Part shown: positions 1-10,305 of the stretch, piece after piece
How the letters are laid out: the number at the start of each line of letters is the position of its first letter
Position numbering within the stretch: the first letter of the stretch is position 1
Assembly (NCBI RefSeq): GCF_003576245.1
Contig: NZ_QWGA01000003.1
Span: 1,178,001 to 1,242,000 of the forward strand
From: Henriciella algicola
Lineage (GTDB): Bacteria > Pseudomonadota > Alphaproteobacteria > Caulobacterales > Hyphomonadaceae
DNA: 64,000 nucleotides
Reading direction: 5' to 3'
Program-made: the position numbers and the translations under genes
Notes under the pieces: model-generated
Databases searched by the model: none
What the model was told of the DNA's origin: nothing
What the model saw: only the letters and a program-made list of their open reading frames with translations

Positions 1-786
1 CGCGTGATCGGACGGCTTCCAGCCGCCGCGCCAGCCAAGATGGATGCTGTAGCTCTGAAGGTCTGCGCCGGCCATGGCGGCATCGTTCGCCCAGATATGA
101 TCAAGACGGCGGCCACGGTTTGAGGCTGCCCAGTCCTTCGCCCGGTATGACCACCAGGTATAGAGCTTCTGGCCGTCGGCGTGACGCGCGCGCGCGATAT
201 CGGTGAACCCGCCTGCCTTGCGCGCCTTCTCCAGCGCCTTCGTCTCAACCGGCGTGTGCGAGACGATCTTCAGAAGCTGCTTGTGCGACCAGACATCGTT
301 CTCATGCGGCGCGACATTGAGATCGCCAACGAGAATGTGCGGCTCTGGCGCATTGGCCGAGGACGCAAAGTCCCGCGCCATGCATTCGAGGAAGTCCAGC
401 TTGTGGGCGAACTTGTCGTTCTTGACCGGGTCCGGTTCATCGCCACCTGCAGGCAGGTAGATATTGTGGATCAGCGCACCCTTGATGCGGGCGGTCTGAA
501 CGCGGGCATGGCCTTCGCGGCAGAGCGGATGTGCATCAACGGGTTCAATAGGGTGGCGCGAGACAATAGCGACGCCGTGATGGCCGCCAGACTGGCCGAA
601 GATCTGAAAGTGATTGTACCCGATTTCGCGGAAGGCTTTCTGCGGGAACTGGTCGGTCTGACACTTGATCTCCTGCAGGCAGAGAACGTCAGAGCCTTCC
701 TCTTTGAGGAAAGCCTGCACGTTCGGTGCCCTCAGGCGGACCGAGTTGATGTTCCAAGTGGTGAGTTTGAGCGGCTGCGCTGGCAT
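1..786 (-). CDS. xthA: Exodeoxyribonuclease III, 3' end cut by window edge
   Basis: The reverse strand is open from ATG at 786 to base 1 (262 codons). It gives an exonuclease III/AP endonuclease of the EEP fold, which nicks abasic sites and degrades 3' ends in base excision repair. Visible motifs are an N-terminal LTTWNINSVR, then CLQEIK with the metal-binding Glu, GDLNVAPHENDVW, and a terminal RRLDHIWA followed by KPSDHA. The last motif holds the catalytic His and normally lies within about ten residues of the C-terminus, so only a few codons and the stop are missing. The ribosome binding site is weak (GGCGGGC). A DUF3108 gene lies 48 nt upstream on the same strand. In many alphaproteobacteria xth follows lolA; here lolA is about 58 kb away. 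Confidence 0.95.
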   Translation of the reverse strand, partial: MPAQPLKLTTWNINSVRLRAPNVQAFLKEEGSDVLCLQEIKCQTDQFPQKAFREIGYNHFQIFGQSGGHHGVAIVSRHPIEPVDAHPLCREGHARVQTARIKGALIHNIYLPAGGDEPDPVKNDKFAHKLDFLECMARDFASSANAPEPHILVGDLNVAPHENDVWSHKQLLKIVSHTPVETKALEKARKAGGFTDIARARHADGQKLYTWWSYRAKDWAASNRGRRLDHIWANDAAMAGADLQSYSIHLGWRGGWKPSDHA

Positions 787-834
787 GTCGCCCGCCTTAG
801 CCGCGCTGCCCGGACCGGTCAACGCGACGACTGG

Positions 835-1710
835 CTAACCTTCGTTGGACGGCTCAGGGATCGGCTCATAGCGAAGCTTTGAGACCTGCAGCGTAACCGA
901 CCCGATCGCGTCCGTATCAGCCTGGATCTTCACCGGCATGTAGGTGCCATTGTCCATTGGGGCCATCCACATGCGGAGCGGGCCATCAATCCCGGTCAGC
1001 GTCTCTTTGGCGTTGATCTCATCAGCGTCATAGCCAGCGATCTTGTCCATGGAGACATGACACTCATAGGCCTGCCCGCGATAGGCGTCGGTCTTCACCT
1101 GTTTGAGGCCTGCATTCTCAAAAGTGAGATGGGTCAGCTGGCGGCCGTCAAAAATCTTCATCGGGCCACCGCACGGATTGCCATCTGCAGGTCGCGGCGT
1201 GAAAGCGTGGCCGAGGAAAGCTGTCAGCGGGTCAGCCGCCTCGAGCTTCTGGGCTGGCGTCGCAGGCGGCTCACCGAGATTGCCGAAGGCCGGCGTCGCC
1301 GTCATCGCGACATCGTTTGCACCATAAGTCATCTCGACGCGGCGGTTCTTCTTGCCGTCGCGGTTTTGCGAGACATAGGCGTAAGGCTCAAGGTGGTCGT
1401 CGCGGACATAGCCGCTGGCCGCAAGGCGCATGTCATAATTGACCAGAATGTCAGCGAGACCTGTCGTCTTCACCACGCCATTGATGGAGTAGGTGTCCGG
1501 CTGAAGGTCCATGCGGAAATTGGCGCGGCCCGTGATCGGAATGAACAGCGCCCATGCCGTCGCCTTCACCTCATAGACAAGACGCATTGGTTTGCCGGCC
1601 TGAACTTCTCCAAGTGGAGACACCGTGGCCGCAGCCGATGTAGACTGGGCCGAAGACAGACCTGCGGTCGCAAGCGCAACAAGGCTCGTGGCGGCGATCA
1701 TCTTTTTCAT
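835..1710 (-). CDS. DUF3108 domain periplasmic protein
   Basis: A 291-residue protein with a Sec signal peptide (MKKMIAATSLVALATAGLSS, likely cleaved near residue 21-27). It is followed by a mostly beta-strand body with the DUF3108 pattern: LVYEVKATAWALFIPITGRANF near the start, and the Y-covering central DPLTAFL region. No catalytic motif is visible and the biochemical role of the family is unknown. It is divergent from rpmB, an arrangement that I recall as common in alphaproteobacteria. The start is ATG at 1710 with AAGGA upstream. It could be co-transcribed with xthA, 48 nt downstream. Confidence 0.8.
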   Translation of the reverse strand: MKKMIAATSLVALATAGLSSAQSTSAAATVSPLGEVQAGKPMRLVYEVKATAWALFIPITGRANFRMDLQPDTYSINGVVKTTGLADILVNYDMRLAASGYVRDDHLEPYAYVSQNRDGKKNRRVEMTYGANDVAMTATPAFGNLGEPPATPAQKLEAADPLTAFLGHAFTPRPADGNPCGGPMKIFDGRQLTHLTFENAGLKQVKTDAYRGQAYECHVSMDKIAGYDADEINAKETLTGIDGPLRMWMAPMDNGTYMPVKIQADTDAIGSVTLQVSKLRYEPIPEPSNEG

Positions 1711-1918
1711 GTAGGAAAGTCCTTAATTCGAGACGTTGGCTCTCACCGTATATAAGTGCATACCAGAACGGCAGCTGAACAGGGGCAACCTGACTTCGCC
1801 GCTATAATACCTCAATTTGGCCGTGTGTAACCGGCTGAGCGTGACGGTTGACGTTTGCGTGGCTGGCGCGTATGAGCGCCGCTTCGGATTTGATCTAACA
1901 CTATTAAGCGAGCGCCCC

Positions 1919-2212
1919 ATGGCACGCCAATGCGAACTTTCAGGCGTCAAGCCGATCGTCGGCCACAAAGTGAGCCACTCGAATGTAAAGACCAAGCGCC
2001 GGTTCCTTCCGAACCTGGTGAACGTGACCCTGCGGTCTGAAGCCCTCGGCCGGGACGTGTCCCTGCGCATTGCGGCAAAGACCCTGCGCACGGTCGACAA
2101 GCATGGCGGCCTCGACGGCTACCTTGCGAAGTCGAAGGACGACACGCTTTCTGCGAAGGCCCTCAAGATCAAGCGGGACATCGAGAAGCAGGCTGCTGAA
2201 GCAAGCGCCTAG
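1919..2212 (+). CDS. rpmB: 50S ribosomal protein L28
   Basis: A 97-residue L28 that starts MARQCELSG, the classic N-terminus, and continues [20 protein letters not shown]. The open frame extends upstream to 1817, but family length and the conserved MARxCE start fix the ATG at 1919. L28 is a component of the large subunit near the E site. It has its own intrinsic terminator at 2239-2268 and so forms a monocistronic unit. In many alphaproteobacteria rpmB neighbours cobS/cobT and DUF3108, as it does here. Confidence 0.97.
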   Translation: MARQCELSGVKPIVGHKVSHSNVKTKRRFLPNLVNVTLRSEALGRDVSLRIAAKTLRTVDKHGGLDGYLAKSKDDTLSAKALKIKRDIEKQAAEASA

Positions 2213-2238
2213 GATCTCCTGATCTTCGACAGACTTTA

Positions 2239-2268
2239 AAAAACGCGCTCCAGACGGGGCGCGTTTTT
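2239..2268 (+). terminator. Intrinsic terminator of rpmB
   Basis: Inverted repeat AAACGCGCTC / GGGCGCGTTT with a six-base loop and a T-run, 27 nt after the rpmB stop. The stem is GC-rich and closed by A-U pairs that merge into the U-tract. Confidence 0.85.
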
Positions 2269-2328
2269 GTTTGCGTTGATCGCACATATGGGCCAGCCAG
2301 AGACAAACCTTCTTTGAGGAGTCCGTCC

Positions 2329-4035
2329 ATGCTGCGACCCGCCGCTATCCTGTCCGCCCTTCTGCTTGCTGCCTGTACGCAGCCTTCACCGACGCCGCCA
2401 GCGGCAAATGCGACGGAGCCAACCGAAGCCGACCGCCCGAGCGCGTCGCGGATTTTCTCAAGCGGCACGATCTATACCGGTATTGCTGGCGAGACGGTGG
2501 ATACGGTGGCCGTTGGCGGCGATGGCCGCATCGTATGGACGGGCTCTGTCGATGACCTCGACGCAGAGGTCGATATCGAAAACGCCGAGTTTGTCTGGCT
2601 GAACAACAACTTCATGTATCCGGGCTTCACCGACGCCCACGCGCACCTCAACGGAATCGGTGAGCGAGAGCTGCAGCTTGATCTCGCAAGCGTGGAGTCA
2701 ATTGCAGAGCTTCTCGAAGTGGTCGCTGCAGAGAATGAAGCGAAGCCGGGTGACGGCCTGCTCTTTGGCCGCGGCTGGCTGGAGACGGGCTGGCCCGAAG
2801 GGCGGATGCCGACAGCCGCTGACCTCGACAGCGTGGTCCCGGACCGGCCGGTGATACTTATCCGGGCGGATGGCCACGCGCTGGTCGCCAACTCTGCAGC
2901 GCTGGATGCGGTCGGCATCAATGCCGATACCGCTGACACCGAAGGTGGGAAGATCGAGCGCGACGAAGACGGCAGGGCGACGGGCATTCTCATTGACGAA
3001 GCCATGAACCTTACGCTTCCGCTCTACCAGGCCCCCGACGCCGACGCCGTTCGTGAGTCCTACATCGTCGGCGCGGCGGAATACGCTTCTCGCGGCTGGA
3101 CCGGCATTCACAACATGTCAGTCCCGCCGGAAGATGCATCGCTGCTGGCCGAACTCGATGCCGAAAGCCTGATGCCTCTGCGCCTGTGGAACGCTTTCAG
3201 CGGCCGACCCGCACAGGCCGAGATGAGCCGGGATATTGCAGCCAACCGGAAATATGAGACCGACACGATCACCAACCGCGCGATCAAATACTATATGGAC
3301 GGTGCCCTTGGTTCTCGCGGCGCGCTTCTGATCGAGCCCTATTCCGACCGTCCGGACACCTCTGGCCTGTCCCTGCTTTCTCCGGAAGAATTGCAGGAAG
3401 CCATGAGCGACGCCGATACCGGGGGCTATCAGCTTGCCATTCACGCCATCGGCGACTTTGGTAATCGCCGCCTGATCGACGGCGCCATCGAGGGCGGGTA
3501 TGACGCGTCGCATCGCTGGCGGATTGAGCACACCCAGCTCCTGAATCCGTCAGACATTCCCCGTATGGCGGAATCTGGTCTCATCGCATCCATGCAGCCC
3601 TCTCATGCTATTGGGGATCTGCACTTTGCGCCGGCGCGCGTCGGTCTGGGGCGTCTGCAGGGCGCCTATGCCTGGCAGTCACTGATGGATGCCGGCGTGC
3701 TCGTGGCGGGTGGCTCTGATGCGCCTGTGGAAGTGGGCTCGCCGCTGATCGAATTCTACGCCGCAGTGGCCCGTAAGGACCTCACCGGGTTTACCGGCGA
3801 GGGTTGGCATCCTGAAGAGGCGGTCTCGCGGGAAGAGGCGCTGGCCCTGTTCACCTCGAACGCTGCCTACGCCGCCTTCATGGAAGAAGATCTTGGCACC
3901 ATCGAGCCAGGCAAGATCGCGGACTTTTCCGTCTTTGACCGCGACCTGATGAGCGTGCCGGAAGCTGAAATCCTGGATGCAAATGCAGTGATGACAGTCG
4001 TTGGTGGTGAAATCGTCTGGTCTGCGGCGGAGTGA
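2329..4035 (+). CDS. Amidohydrolase family 3 (YtcJ-like) lipoprotein
   Basis: A 568-residue predicted metal-dependent hydrolase. A lipoprotein signal (ALLLAACTQ, lipidated Cys at residue 16) places it in the envelope, which is unusual for a family whose members are often cytoplasmic. The metal-binding HxH is in FTDAHAHLNG (His104 and His106). Later come GALGSRGALL, AIHAIGD, RIEHTQ and the GGSDAP motif, typical of the YtcJ/AepA/COG1574 TIM-barrel group. The substrate is unknown; the family cleaves amide or ester bonds. The open frame reaches a TTG at 2314, but TTTGAGGAG at 2313-2320 is an ideal ribosome binding site for ATG 2329, so I start there. It stands alone between rpmB and cobS. Confidence 0.88.
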   Translation: MLRPAAILSALLLAACTQPSPTPPAANATEPTEADRPSASRIFSSGTIYTGIAGETVDTVAVGGDGRIVWTGSVDDLDAEVDIENAEFVWLNNNFMYPGFTDAHAHLNGIGERELQLDLASVESIAELLEVVAAENEAKPGDGLLFGRGWLETGWPEGRMPTAADLDSVVPDRPVILIRADGHALVANSAALDAVGINADTADTEGGKIERDEDGRATGILIDEAMNLTLPLYQAPDADAVRESYIVGAAEYASRGWTGIHNMSVPPEDASLLAELDAESLMPLRLWNAFSGRPAQAEMSRDIAANRKYETDTITNRAIKYYMDGALGSRGALLIEPYSDRPDTSGLSLLSPEELQEAMSDADTGGYQLAIHAIGDFGNRRLIDGAIEGGYDASHRWRIEHTQLLNPSDIPRMAESGLIASMQPSHAIGDLHFAPARVGLGRLQGAYAWQSLMDAGVLVAGGSDAPVEVGSPLIEFYAAVARKDLTGFTGEGWHPEEAVSREEALALFTSNAAYAAFMEEDLGTIEPGKIADFSVFDRDLMSVPEAEILDANAVMTVVGGEIVWSAAE

Positions 4036-4124
4036 CCTTTACCTCACGTCGCACTAGGCGCATGTCATTCGCGTGCTAGAACCCCTTCGTGAGACCCGCG
4101 AGACCAATTCGAGGACGATAGTTT

Positions 4125-5108
4125 ATGAGCCTGACCAGCGATACCGATGTTCTGACCGAGCTTGAGCCGACCGTAGAGATCAAGGTCCGTGATGTCTTCG
4201 GCATCGACACCGACATGGTCGTGCACGGCTTCGAGACGAAGACCGAATACGTGCCGGAAATCGACGAAGCCTATCGCTTCGACCCGCAGACCACGCTCGC
4301 GATCCTGGCGGGCTTTGAACACAATCGCCGTGTCATGGTGCAGGGCTATCACGGCACCGGTAAGTCGACGCATATCGAACAGGTCGCCGCGCGCCTCAAC
4401 TGGCCGATGATCCGCATCAACCTCGACAGCCATGTCAGCCGTATCGACATGGTCGGCAAGGATGCGATCGTTCTAAAGGAAGGCGTTCAGGTCACCGAAT
4501 TCCGCGAAGGCATCCTGCCATGGGCACTGCAACGCCCGGTCGCGATCACCTTTGACGAATATGATGCCGGCCGTCCGGACGTGATGTTCGTGATCCAGCG
4601 CGTGTTGGAGGCTTCTGGCCGCCTCACGCTGCTCGACCAGAACCGCGTCATTTCGCCAAACCCGTATTTCCGCCTGTTCGCGACGACCAACACGGTCGGT
4701 CTCGGCGACACGACGGGCCTCTATCACGGCACCCAGCAGCTCAACCAGGGCCAGATGGACCGCTGGAGCATCGTCACCACGCTCAACTATCTTGAGCATG
4801 ATGCCGAAGTGGAGATCGTCTCGACCAAGGCAACCGATCTTGACAAGGAGCTCCTGTCCAAGATGGTGCGCCTTGCGGACCTGACGCGGAACGCCTTCAT
4901 GAACGGCGATATCTCGACCGTGATGAGCCCGCGTACCGTGATCACCTGGGCGGAGAACTACCGCATCTTCGGCGATCTTGGCCATTCCTTCCGGATGACC
5001 TTCCTCAACAAGTGCGACGAACTCGAACGCCCGCTCGTGGCAGAGATGTACCAGCGCTGTTTCGGTGAAGACCTGCCGGAAAGCGCGCTGATGGTGCGCG
5101 TCGCCTGA
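4125..5108 (+). CDS. cobS: CobS subunit of cobaltochelatase (AAA+ ATPase)
   Basis: A 327-residue MoxR-type AAA+ protein. Walker A is GYHGTGKS at residues 74-81, Walker B is TFDEYDAG at about 142-149, and LFATTNTVG is the sensor region. Length and sequence match CobS, which forms a two-tiered ATPase with CobT and drives cobalt insertion by CobN in aerobic cobalamin synthesis. It lies 71 nt upstream of cobT, an obvious pair. No cobN or other cob gene is in view. Many alphaproteobacteria keep CobS/CobT without a full pathway, so an unrelated chelatase or remodelling role is possible. Confidence 0.93.
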   Translation: MSLTSDTDVLTELEPTVEIKVRDVFGIDTDMVVHGFETKTEYVPEIDEAYRFDPQTTLAILAGFEHNRRVMVQGYHGTGKSTHIEQVAARLNWPMIRINLDSHVSRIDMVGKDAIVLKEGVQVTEFREGILPWALQRPVAITFDEYDAGRPDVMFVIQRVLEASGRLTLLDQNRVISPNPYFRLFATTNTVGLGDTTGLYHGTQQLNQGQMDRWSIVTTLNYLEHDAEVEIVSTKATDLDKELLSKMVRLADLTRNAFMNGDISTVMSPRTVITWAENYRIFGDLGHSFRMTFLNKCDELERPLVAEMYQRCFGEDLPESALMVRVA

Positions 5109-5179
5109 AGCTGACCGGCGGGCTGCGGCCCGCCTGCAAAACCCTTCGCAACTGCGATAGCGGGCGCTAAGTGAGGACC

Positions 5180-7183
5180 ATGTCTAACAAGGACGATACG
5201 CCCTACGAACTCTTCAAGCAGGCCCTTGCCACGACGGCGAAGGCCATGAGCCAGACGCGCGACGTAGAGACGAGCTTTGTCTCTGAAGCGGGACGGACTG
5301 AAGAAAACAGGCTGGTCCTGCAGGCGCCGCCGCGTGAGCTTTCCAAAGAGCAGGCGGCCCGCGCCCGCGGCGAAGCCGATGCCCTTTCCCTGCGCATGGC
5401 CCACCATGATGCCGCCGCCCACATGGCCGAGCGCCCGAGCGGCGAGATGGCGCGTCAGGTATACGAGGCTGCAGAGCGTGCCCGTATCGAATCCATCGGC
5501 GCCAATGCCATGGACGGCACCGCCGCCAATCTCGATGCCGCCCTCGCGGCGCGATGTGAGAAAGCGGGCTATACCCGCATGCAGGACCGCACCGAGGCAC
5601 CGATTGCGCCAGCGATTGAGTTCCTGCTGCGTGAAAAGCTGACCGGCCGCAAACTGCCCGCGGAGGCTGAGGGCATCGCCTCGATCTGGCGCGATGAAGT
5701 GACGGAACGCGGCGGCAATGCACTGGATGAGCTACTGACCCAGCTCAATGACCAGCGCGCCTTCGCTAAAACCGTCCAGCGCCTGATCAAGGACCTCACC
5801 GAAGGTGATGAGGCCGGCGACGAGCAGGAAGACGAGAGCGAGACCGAAAGCGAGGAGGAGTCCGAGCAGCAGGAAACTTCTAGCGACGACTCCGAACAGG
5901 GCGACGAGACCGAAGGCTCATCGACCGAGGAGATGGAGGCTGGCGAAAGCGACGATGTCGAAGGCGAAGAAGCGAACGTCTCCGTCGATGCTGACGCCGA
6001 AGCTGAAGGCGAGGACGATTACGAAGAGAGCGATGATGGCTCTAAGCCGCTTCGCCCGAACTTCCGCGATGGCGACGACCGGCAGGACTTCTCCTACCGC
6101 GTCTTTACGACGGCGCATGATGAGGTCGCTAAGGCAGCCGACCTTTGTGACCCCGAAGAGCTAACGCGGCTTCGCGCCTATCTCGACCACCAGCTGCAAT
6201 CGCTGCAGGGCGCTGTGTCCAAACTGGCCAACCGCCTGCAGCGCCGCCTCATGGCGCAGCAGAACCGGTCCTGGTCGTTCGATCTCGAAGAAGGCGTTCT
6301 GGATACCGCTCGCCTTACCCGGGTTATCACCGACCCGACGGCGCCGCTTTCCTTCAAGCAGGAAGACGACTCCGAATTCCGCGATACGGTTGTCACGCTG
6401 CTGCTCGACAATTCCGGCTCCATGCGTGGGCGCCCGATCATGATCGCGGCGCTCTGCGCCGACATTCTTGCGCGCACGCTCGAGCGTTGCGGCGTGAAGG
6501 TGGAAATCCTTGGCTTCACAACGAAGGCCTGGAAGGGCGGTCTCGCCCGTGAGGACTGGGTGAAGGCGAACAAGCCTGCGGGTCCGGGCCGTCTCAATGA
6601 TCTGCGCCACATCATCTACAAGTCTGCCGACGCCCCATGGCGCCGCGCACGCAAGAATCTTGGCCTGATGATGCGTGAAGGCCTGCTGAAAGAGAATATC
6701 GACGGCGAGGCGCTTCTCTGGGCGCATGACCGCCTGCTTGGCCGCCCCGAGCAGCGCAAAATCATGATGGTGATCTCTGACGGGGCGCCGGTCGACGATT
6801 CCACGCTGAGCGTGAATGTCGGCAACTATCTGGAGCGTCACCTCCGCCAGGTCATTACCGAGATCGAGAATCGTAGCCCGGTTGAGCTGATCGCCATCGG
6901 CATCGGGCATGATGTGACGCGTTACTATAAGCGTGCTGTAACGCTGGTGGACGCCGAACAGCTTGGTGGTGCGATCACAGAGCAGCTGGCCAGCCTTTTC
7001 GACGAGAAGGACAATCTGCCAGATCAGAAAGCCATGGCCGTGCAGACCCCGAGTGGCAGCATCAGTGGCCGGACCATGTCCAGCGGCGTGTCAGAAACAG
7101 CTCGCGGCGGTCCGCGCTATGGCTCGCGTGATGTCAAAGTGACATCAATGCAGGATATTGCTCGCAAGGCCTCCAAAAGCTGA
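5180..7183 (+). CDS. cobT: CobT subunit of cobaltochelatase (VWA domain)
   Basis: A 667-residue CobT. An N-terminal helical domain (1-205) is followed by a very acidic Asp/Glu/Ser linker (about 208-287). A second helical part leads to a C-terminal von Willebrand A domain whose MIDAS motif DNSGS is at residues 410-414. It is the integrin-like partner of the CobS ATPase. The start is ATG 5180, with GTGAGG 4-9 nt upstream; an in-frame GTG at 5171 is part of that ribosome binding site. The acidic linker explains a long antisense open frame here. The C-terminal 70 residues are low-complexity Ser/Gly. It is followed after 20 nt by a phytase-like lipoprotein gene. Confidence 0.94.
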   Translation: MSNKDDTPYELFKQALATTAKAMSQTRDVETSFVSEAGRTEENRLVLQAPPRELSKEQAARARGEADALSLRMAHHDAAAHMAERPSGEMARQVYEAAERARIESIGANAMDGTAANLDAALAARCEKAGYTRMQDRTEAPIAPAIEFLLREKLTGRKLPAEAEGIASIWRDEVTERGGNALDELLTQLNDQRAFAKTVQRLIKDLTEGDEAGDEQEDESETESEEESEQQETSSDDSEQGDETEGSSTEEMEAGESDDVEGEEANVSVDADAEAEGEDDYEESDDGSKPLRPNFRDGDDRQDFSYRVFTTAHDEVAKAADLCDPEELTRLRAYLDHQLQSLQGAVSKLANRLQRRLMAQQNRSWSFDLEEGVLDTARLTRVITDPTAPLSFKQEDDSEFRDTVVTLLLDNSGSMRGRPIMIAALCADILARTLERCGVKVEILGFTTKAWKGGLAREDWVKANKPAGPGRLNDLRHIIYKSADAPWRRARKNLGLMMREGLLKENIDGEALLWAHDRLLGRPEQRKIMMVISDGAPVDDSTLSVNVGNYLERHLRQVITEIENRSPVELIAIGIGHDVTRYYKRAVTLVDAEQLGGAITEQLASLFDEKDNLPDQKAMAVQTPSGSISGRTMSSGVSETARGGPRYGSRDVKVTSMQDIARKASKS

Positions 7184-7203
7184 TCTCCAGCAGGACGTTA
7201 GAC

Positions 7204-8271
7204 ATGATCCGGACTTTTCCTCTCGCGGCCAGCCTGCTGGCGCTGGGCCTTGCTGGCTGTAGCTCCAACACGCCTGAAGCGCCTGCCTCGCCGCCAGCGG
7301 ACCCTTGGGTGTTCGATGCGGCCAGCAGCGATCTCGCTGACCGTTCCTGCACTGAAGGCGAGGGCGAAGGTTTCGCGATGTCCTTCGTGATGCAGGCTGC
7401 GCCCGTCGGCCTCGGCCCCGAAGACGCCATTGGCCGCGCATTGACGGGCGTCGAATTCGTGTCGGGCTGGGCACTCGACGCGCCGCTGGCCTCTTTTGGT
7501 GGCCTTTCGGGCATGGACATCCTGCCGAATGGCGACCTGCTCGCCGTTTCCGACGCGGGCGCACTGGTTCGCATTCCCTTTGATCAGGCGACGCTTGCGC
7601 CGCAGGGACAGGCAACGCTCACCTATCTTCGCGGCGCCGACGGAGAGATCCTGACGGGCAAGTCAGAGGCTGACGCAGAAGGCCTGCACGTCGAAGGCGG
7701 CATCGCCTTCATCAGCTTCGAGCGCGATCACCGCGTCGAGGCTTTCGCCTATGAGCGCTGCGGCGGCAACGCACGCGCGGTGCCTGTGGCCAGCATGGGC
7801 TCACGTCCGACAGGGCTTGGCCGGTCCATCAGCGACAATTCAGGCGCAGAAGGTCTCGTGCTCAGCGAGGGGAAACTACTGCTCGGTCTTGAGACATTGG
7901 CTGGCGGCGATGGCCCTCTGGGTGTCGTGACCGGAGATGGCGGCGTCTCCTTTGCGGGCGCGCCTTGGGTGAAGGCGGACGGCACGCCGCTTGTCGGCCT
8001 CGACGCTGCCGGGCCCGAGCTCTATAGCCTGCACCGCGCCTACAACCCGCTGACCCGGCAGAACGCGATTGGCATTCGCGTGCGAGGTGCTGACGGCCAG
8101 ACGACAACGCTCGCCTTCATGGCTGCGCCGCTCACCCTTGATAACTTTGAGGCCATAGCCGTCCTGCCGTTGGACGATGGCCGGCGCCGCATATTCATCC
8201 TGTCAGACGACAATTTCAGCGATAATCAGCGCACGCTGCTCTACGTCTTCGAGACGACGGACCCGGCCTAG
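7204..8271 (+). CDS. Esterase-like activity of phytase family lipoprotein
   Basis: A 355-residue protein with a lipoprotein signal (LALGLAGCS, Cys19). Its body matches the phytase-like/esterase-like domain (PF13449 type): GLSGMDILPNGDLLAVSDAG near residue 100 and IFILSDDNFS near the C-terminus flank a probable beta-propeller. Family members are extracytoplasmic, with poorly defined phosphoesterase or esterase activity. It follows cobT by 20 nt and probably shares its transcript, an arrangement that I recall in other alphaproteobacteria. Its stop overlaps the stop of the convergent tlpA-type gene by four bases. Confidence 0.82.
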   Translation: MIRTFPLAASLLALGLAGCSSNTPEAPASPPADPWVFDAASSDLADRSCTEGEGEGFAMSFVMQAAPVGLGPEDAIGRALTGVEFVSGWALDAPLASFGGLSGMDILPNGDLLAVSDAGALVRIPFDQATLAPQGQATLTYLRGADGEILTGKSEADAEGLHVEGGIAFISFERDHRVEAFAYERCGGNARAVPVASMGSRPTGLGRSISDNSGAEGLVLSEGKLLLGLETLAGGDGPLGVVTGDGGVSFAGAPWVKADGTPLVGLDAAGPELYSLHRAYNPLTRQNAIGIRVRGADGQTTTLAFMAAPLTLDNFEAIAVLPLDDGRRRIFILSDDNFSDNQRTLLYVFETTDPA

Positions 8272-8858
8272 TTCTTGATCGCCTCGATAAGGGCGATAGC
8301 CTCATACGAATCCCATGCCGCCTCTCCGGACAGGCGGGCGATCTCCGATCCGGTCTCGTCATAGATGACAGTCGTCGGGAACCCGCGGGCGCCGCTCTCA
8401 TAGACGACCTCCCAGCGTTCTGGCGGGACGAAATAGAAATCAATGACGCCGCCGGTCAGCTCCTGCAGGCGCTGGCGGGCATAATCACGGTCTTCCTCCG
8501 CATCGATACTGATCGCGACAACCTGAAAGTTTTCGTCGCCCTTGGACGTCTGCAGCGCGGCAAGCGACGGCATTTCGCGTTCGCACGGCCCGCACCAGGT
8601 GGCCCAGAAGTTGACCAGAATGTTGCGGCCCTCAAAGTCCGCCAGCGTCACTTCCTCGCCGTCTGGACCGTCGAACGCGGCGGTTGAGACAGGCTCCCCG
8701 CGCTTGGATACGTCCAGTGCGGCAATCGACCCCGTGGCAAGATTGGCGATCTCGTCCTTACTTCCGCCCTTGGAAGTTGCCTGAAGCAATGTCAAAGACA
8801 CCACGACGAGCCCGATCACGATCAGGGCCGGAATAGCGAATTTTACAAGGCGGGACAT
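8268..8858 (-). CDS. tlpA: TlpA-like membrane-anchored thioredoxin
   Basis: A 196-residue protein with one N-terminal membrane anchor (residues 7-26), followed by a periplasmic thioredoxin fold of the TlpA/ResA kind. The active site is WCGPC, with the Cys pair at 89 and 92, and the cis-Pro region is GFPTT. It reduces disulfides in the periplasm, for example in cytochrome maturation. The start is ATG 8858 with GAGGGG seven bases upstream. It is divergent from argH across about 34 nt, so both promoters must be packed into or overlap the coding starts. Confidence 0.9.
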   Translation of the reverse strand: MSRLVKFAIPALIVIGLVVVSLTLLQATSKGGSKDEIANLATGSIAALDVSKRGEPVSTAAFDGPDGEEVTLADFEGRNILVNFWATWCGPCEREMPSLAALQTSKGDENFQVVAISIDAEEDRDYARQRLQELTGGVIDFYFVPPERWEVVYESGARGFPTTVIYDETGSEIARLSGEAAWDSYEAIALIEAIKN

Positions 8859-8892
8859 GCCGAACCCCTCTTAAGTATCCAGGATGCAGGAC

Positions 8893-10305
8893 ATGGTAGA
8901 TAATCCCTCGAAAGGCCAGCAGATGTGGGGAGGACGCTTTGCCGCGCAACCGTCCGACATCATGCAGTCGATCAACGCGTCGATCGATGTCGACCGGCGC
9001 ATGGTGCTGCAGGATATCGCAGGCAGCCGCGCCCATGCCGATATGCTGGCAGAGACAGGCATTATCTCTGAAGAGGACAATGTCGCCATTCAGGATGGCC
9101 TCGACCAGATCCTCGAAGAGGTTAAGGCCGGCACCTTCCCTTACCGGGTTGAGCTTGAAGACATTCACATGAACATCGAGGCGCGGCTGAAAGAGCTGAT
9201 CGGCGCGCCAGCGGGGCGCCTGCACACGGCCCGCTCGCGCAATGATCAGGTCGTAACCGGTTTCCGTCTCTGGACGCGCGGCGCCATCGGCGAGGCTGCG
9301 CGTGCGCTCAGCGCGCTCCAGCGTATCCTGCTGACCCGCGCTGCTGAGCATGCCGACACGATCATGCCGGGATTCACGCACCTTCAGACCGCCCAGCCTG
9401 TCACGCTCGGTCATCACCTGCTCGCCTATGTCGAAATGATCGAGCGCGACAAGGCCCGCCTGCTCGGGGCCGCGTCTCGCGCAAATGAATCGCCGCTGGG
9501 CGCAGCCGCACTTGCGGGGACGGGCTTTCCGATCGACCGGGACATGACGGCAGAAGCGCTTGGTTTCGACCGGCCAATGGCGAACTCGCTCGATGCCGTA
9601 TCGGCCCGCGACTTCGCGCTTGAGGCGCTGGCGGCGCTATCGATTGCGGCAACGCATCTCTCGCGTCTCGCAGAGGAAATCGTCCTCTGGACCAGCGCGC
9701 AGTTTGGCTTTGCGCGGCTTTCCGATGAGTGGTCGACCGGCTCGTCCATCATGCCGCAAAAGCGCAACCCGGACGCCGCTGAGCTGATCCGCGCGAAGGC
9801 GGCGCTGATCGCTGGGCAATTCGCTAGCCTTCAGGGGGCGGTGAAGGCACTCCCACTGGCCTATGCCAAGGACCTTCAGGACGACAAACGCCTGACCTTC
9901 GAGGCCTTCGACACGTTTGATCTCTGCGCCCGCGCCATGGCCGGCATGATGGAGACGATCGCCTTCGACAAGGCGAACATGCGCGCAGCGGCCGCGAAAG
10001 GCTATTCCACGGCGACCGACCTTGCCGACTGGCTGGTGCGGGAACTGAAGCTGCCTTTCCGCGATGCTCACCACGTCACAGGGCGCATCGTTGCCATGGC
10101 AGAAGCAGACGGTATCGGCCTTGAGGCGCTTTCCTTAAATTCCATGCAGGAAGTCGAACCGCGCCTTACAGACGCCGTCTTTTCCGTGCTAAGCGTCGAA
10201 GCGTCTGCCGCAAGCCGTGAAAGCTATGGCGGCACTGCACCTGTCCGCGTGAAGGAGCAGATCGAGCTTTGGAACAAACGTCTGGGCCTGGAGGCCACAT
10301 CATGA
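8893..10305 (+). CDS. argH: Argininosuccinate lyase
   Basis: A 470-residue argininosuccinate lyase of the fumarase/aspartase superfamily, performing the last step of arginine synthesis (argininosuccinate to arginine plus fumarate). Motifs are MWGGRF at the N-terminus, [10 protein letters not shown], and the superfamily signature [11 protein letters not shown] around residue 283. Two ATGs are possible, at 8884 and 8893. The CAGGA at 8878-8882 is better spaced for 8893, though an 8884 start adds only three residues. The stop overlaps the next start as ATGA (10302-10305), which indicates translational coupling with the small lipoprotein gene. Confidence 0.96.
   Translation: MVDNPSKGQQMWGGRFAAQPSDIMQSINASIDVDRRMVLQDIAGSRAHADMLAETGIISEEDNVAIQDGLDQILEEVKAGTFPYRVELEDIHMNIEARLKELIGAPAGRLHTARSRNDQVVTGFRLWTRGAIGEAARALSALQRILLTRAAEHADTIMPGFTHLQTAQPVTLGHHLLAYVEMIERDKARLLGAASRANESPLGAAALAGTGFPIDRDMTAEALGFDRPMANSLDAVSARDFALEALAALSIAATHLSRLAEEIVLWTSAQFGFARLSDEWSTGSSIMPQKRNPDAAELIRAKAALIAGQFASLQGAVKALPLAYAKDLQDDKRLTFEAFDTFDLCARAMAGMMETIAFDKANMRAAAAKGYSTATDLADWLVRELKLPFRDAHHVTGRIVAMAEADGIGLEALSLNSMQEVEPRLTDAVFSVLSVEASAASRESYGGTAPVRVKEQIELWNKRLGLEATS

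Noticed and set aside
6161-6910. Minus-strand open frame of 249 codons inside cobT
   Set aside because: It mirrors the conserved VWA domain coding sequence and has no start signal or family-like content.
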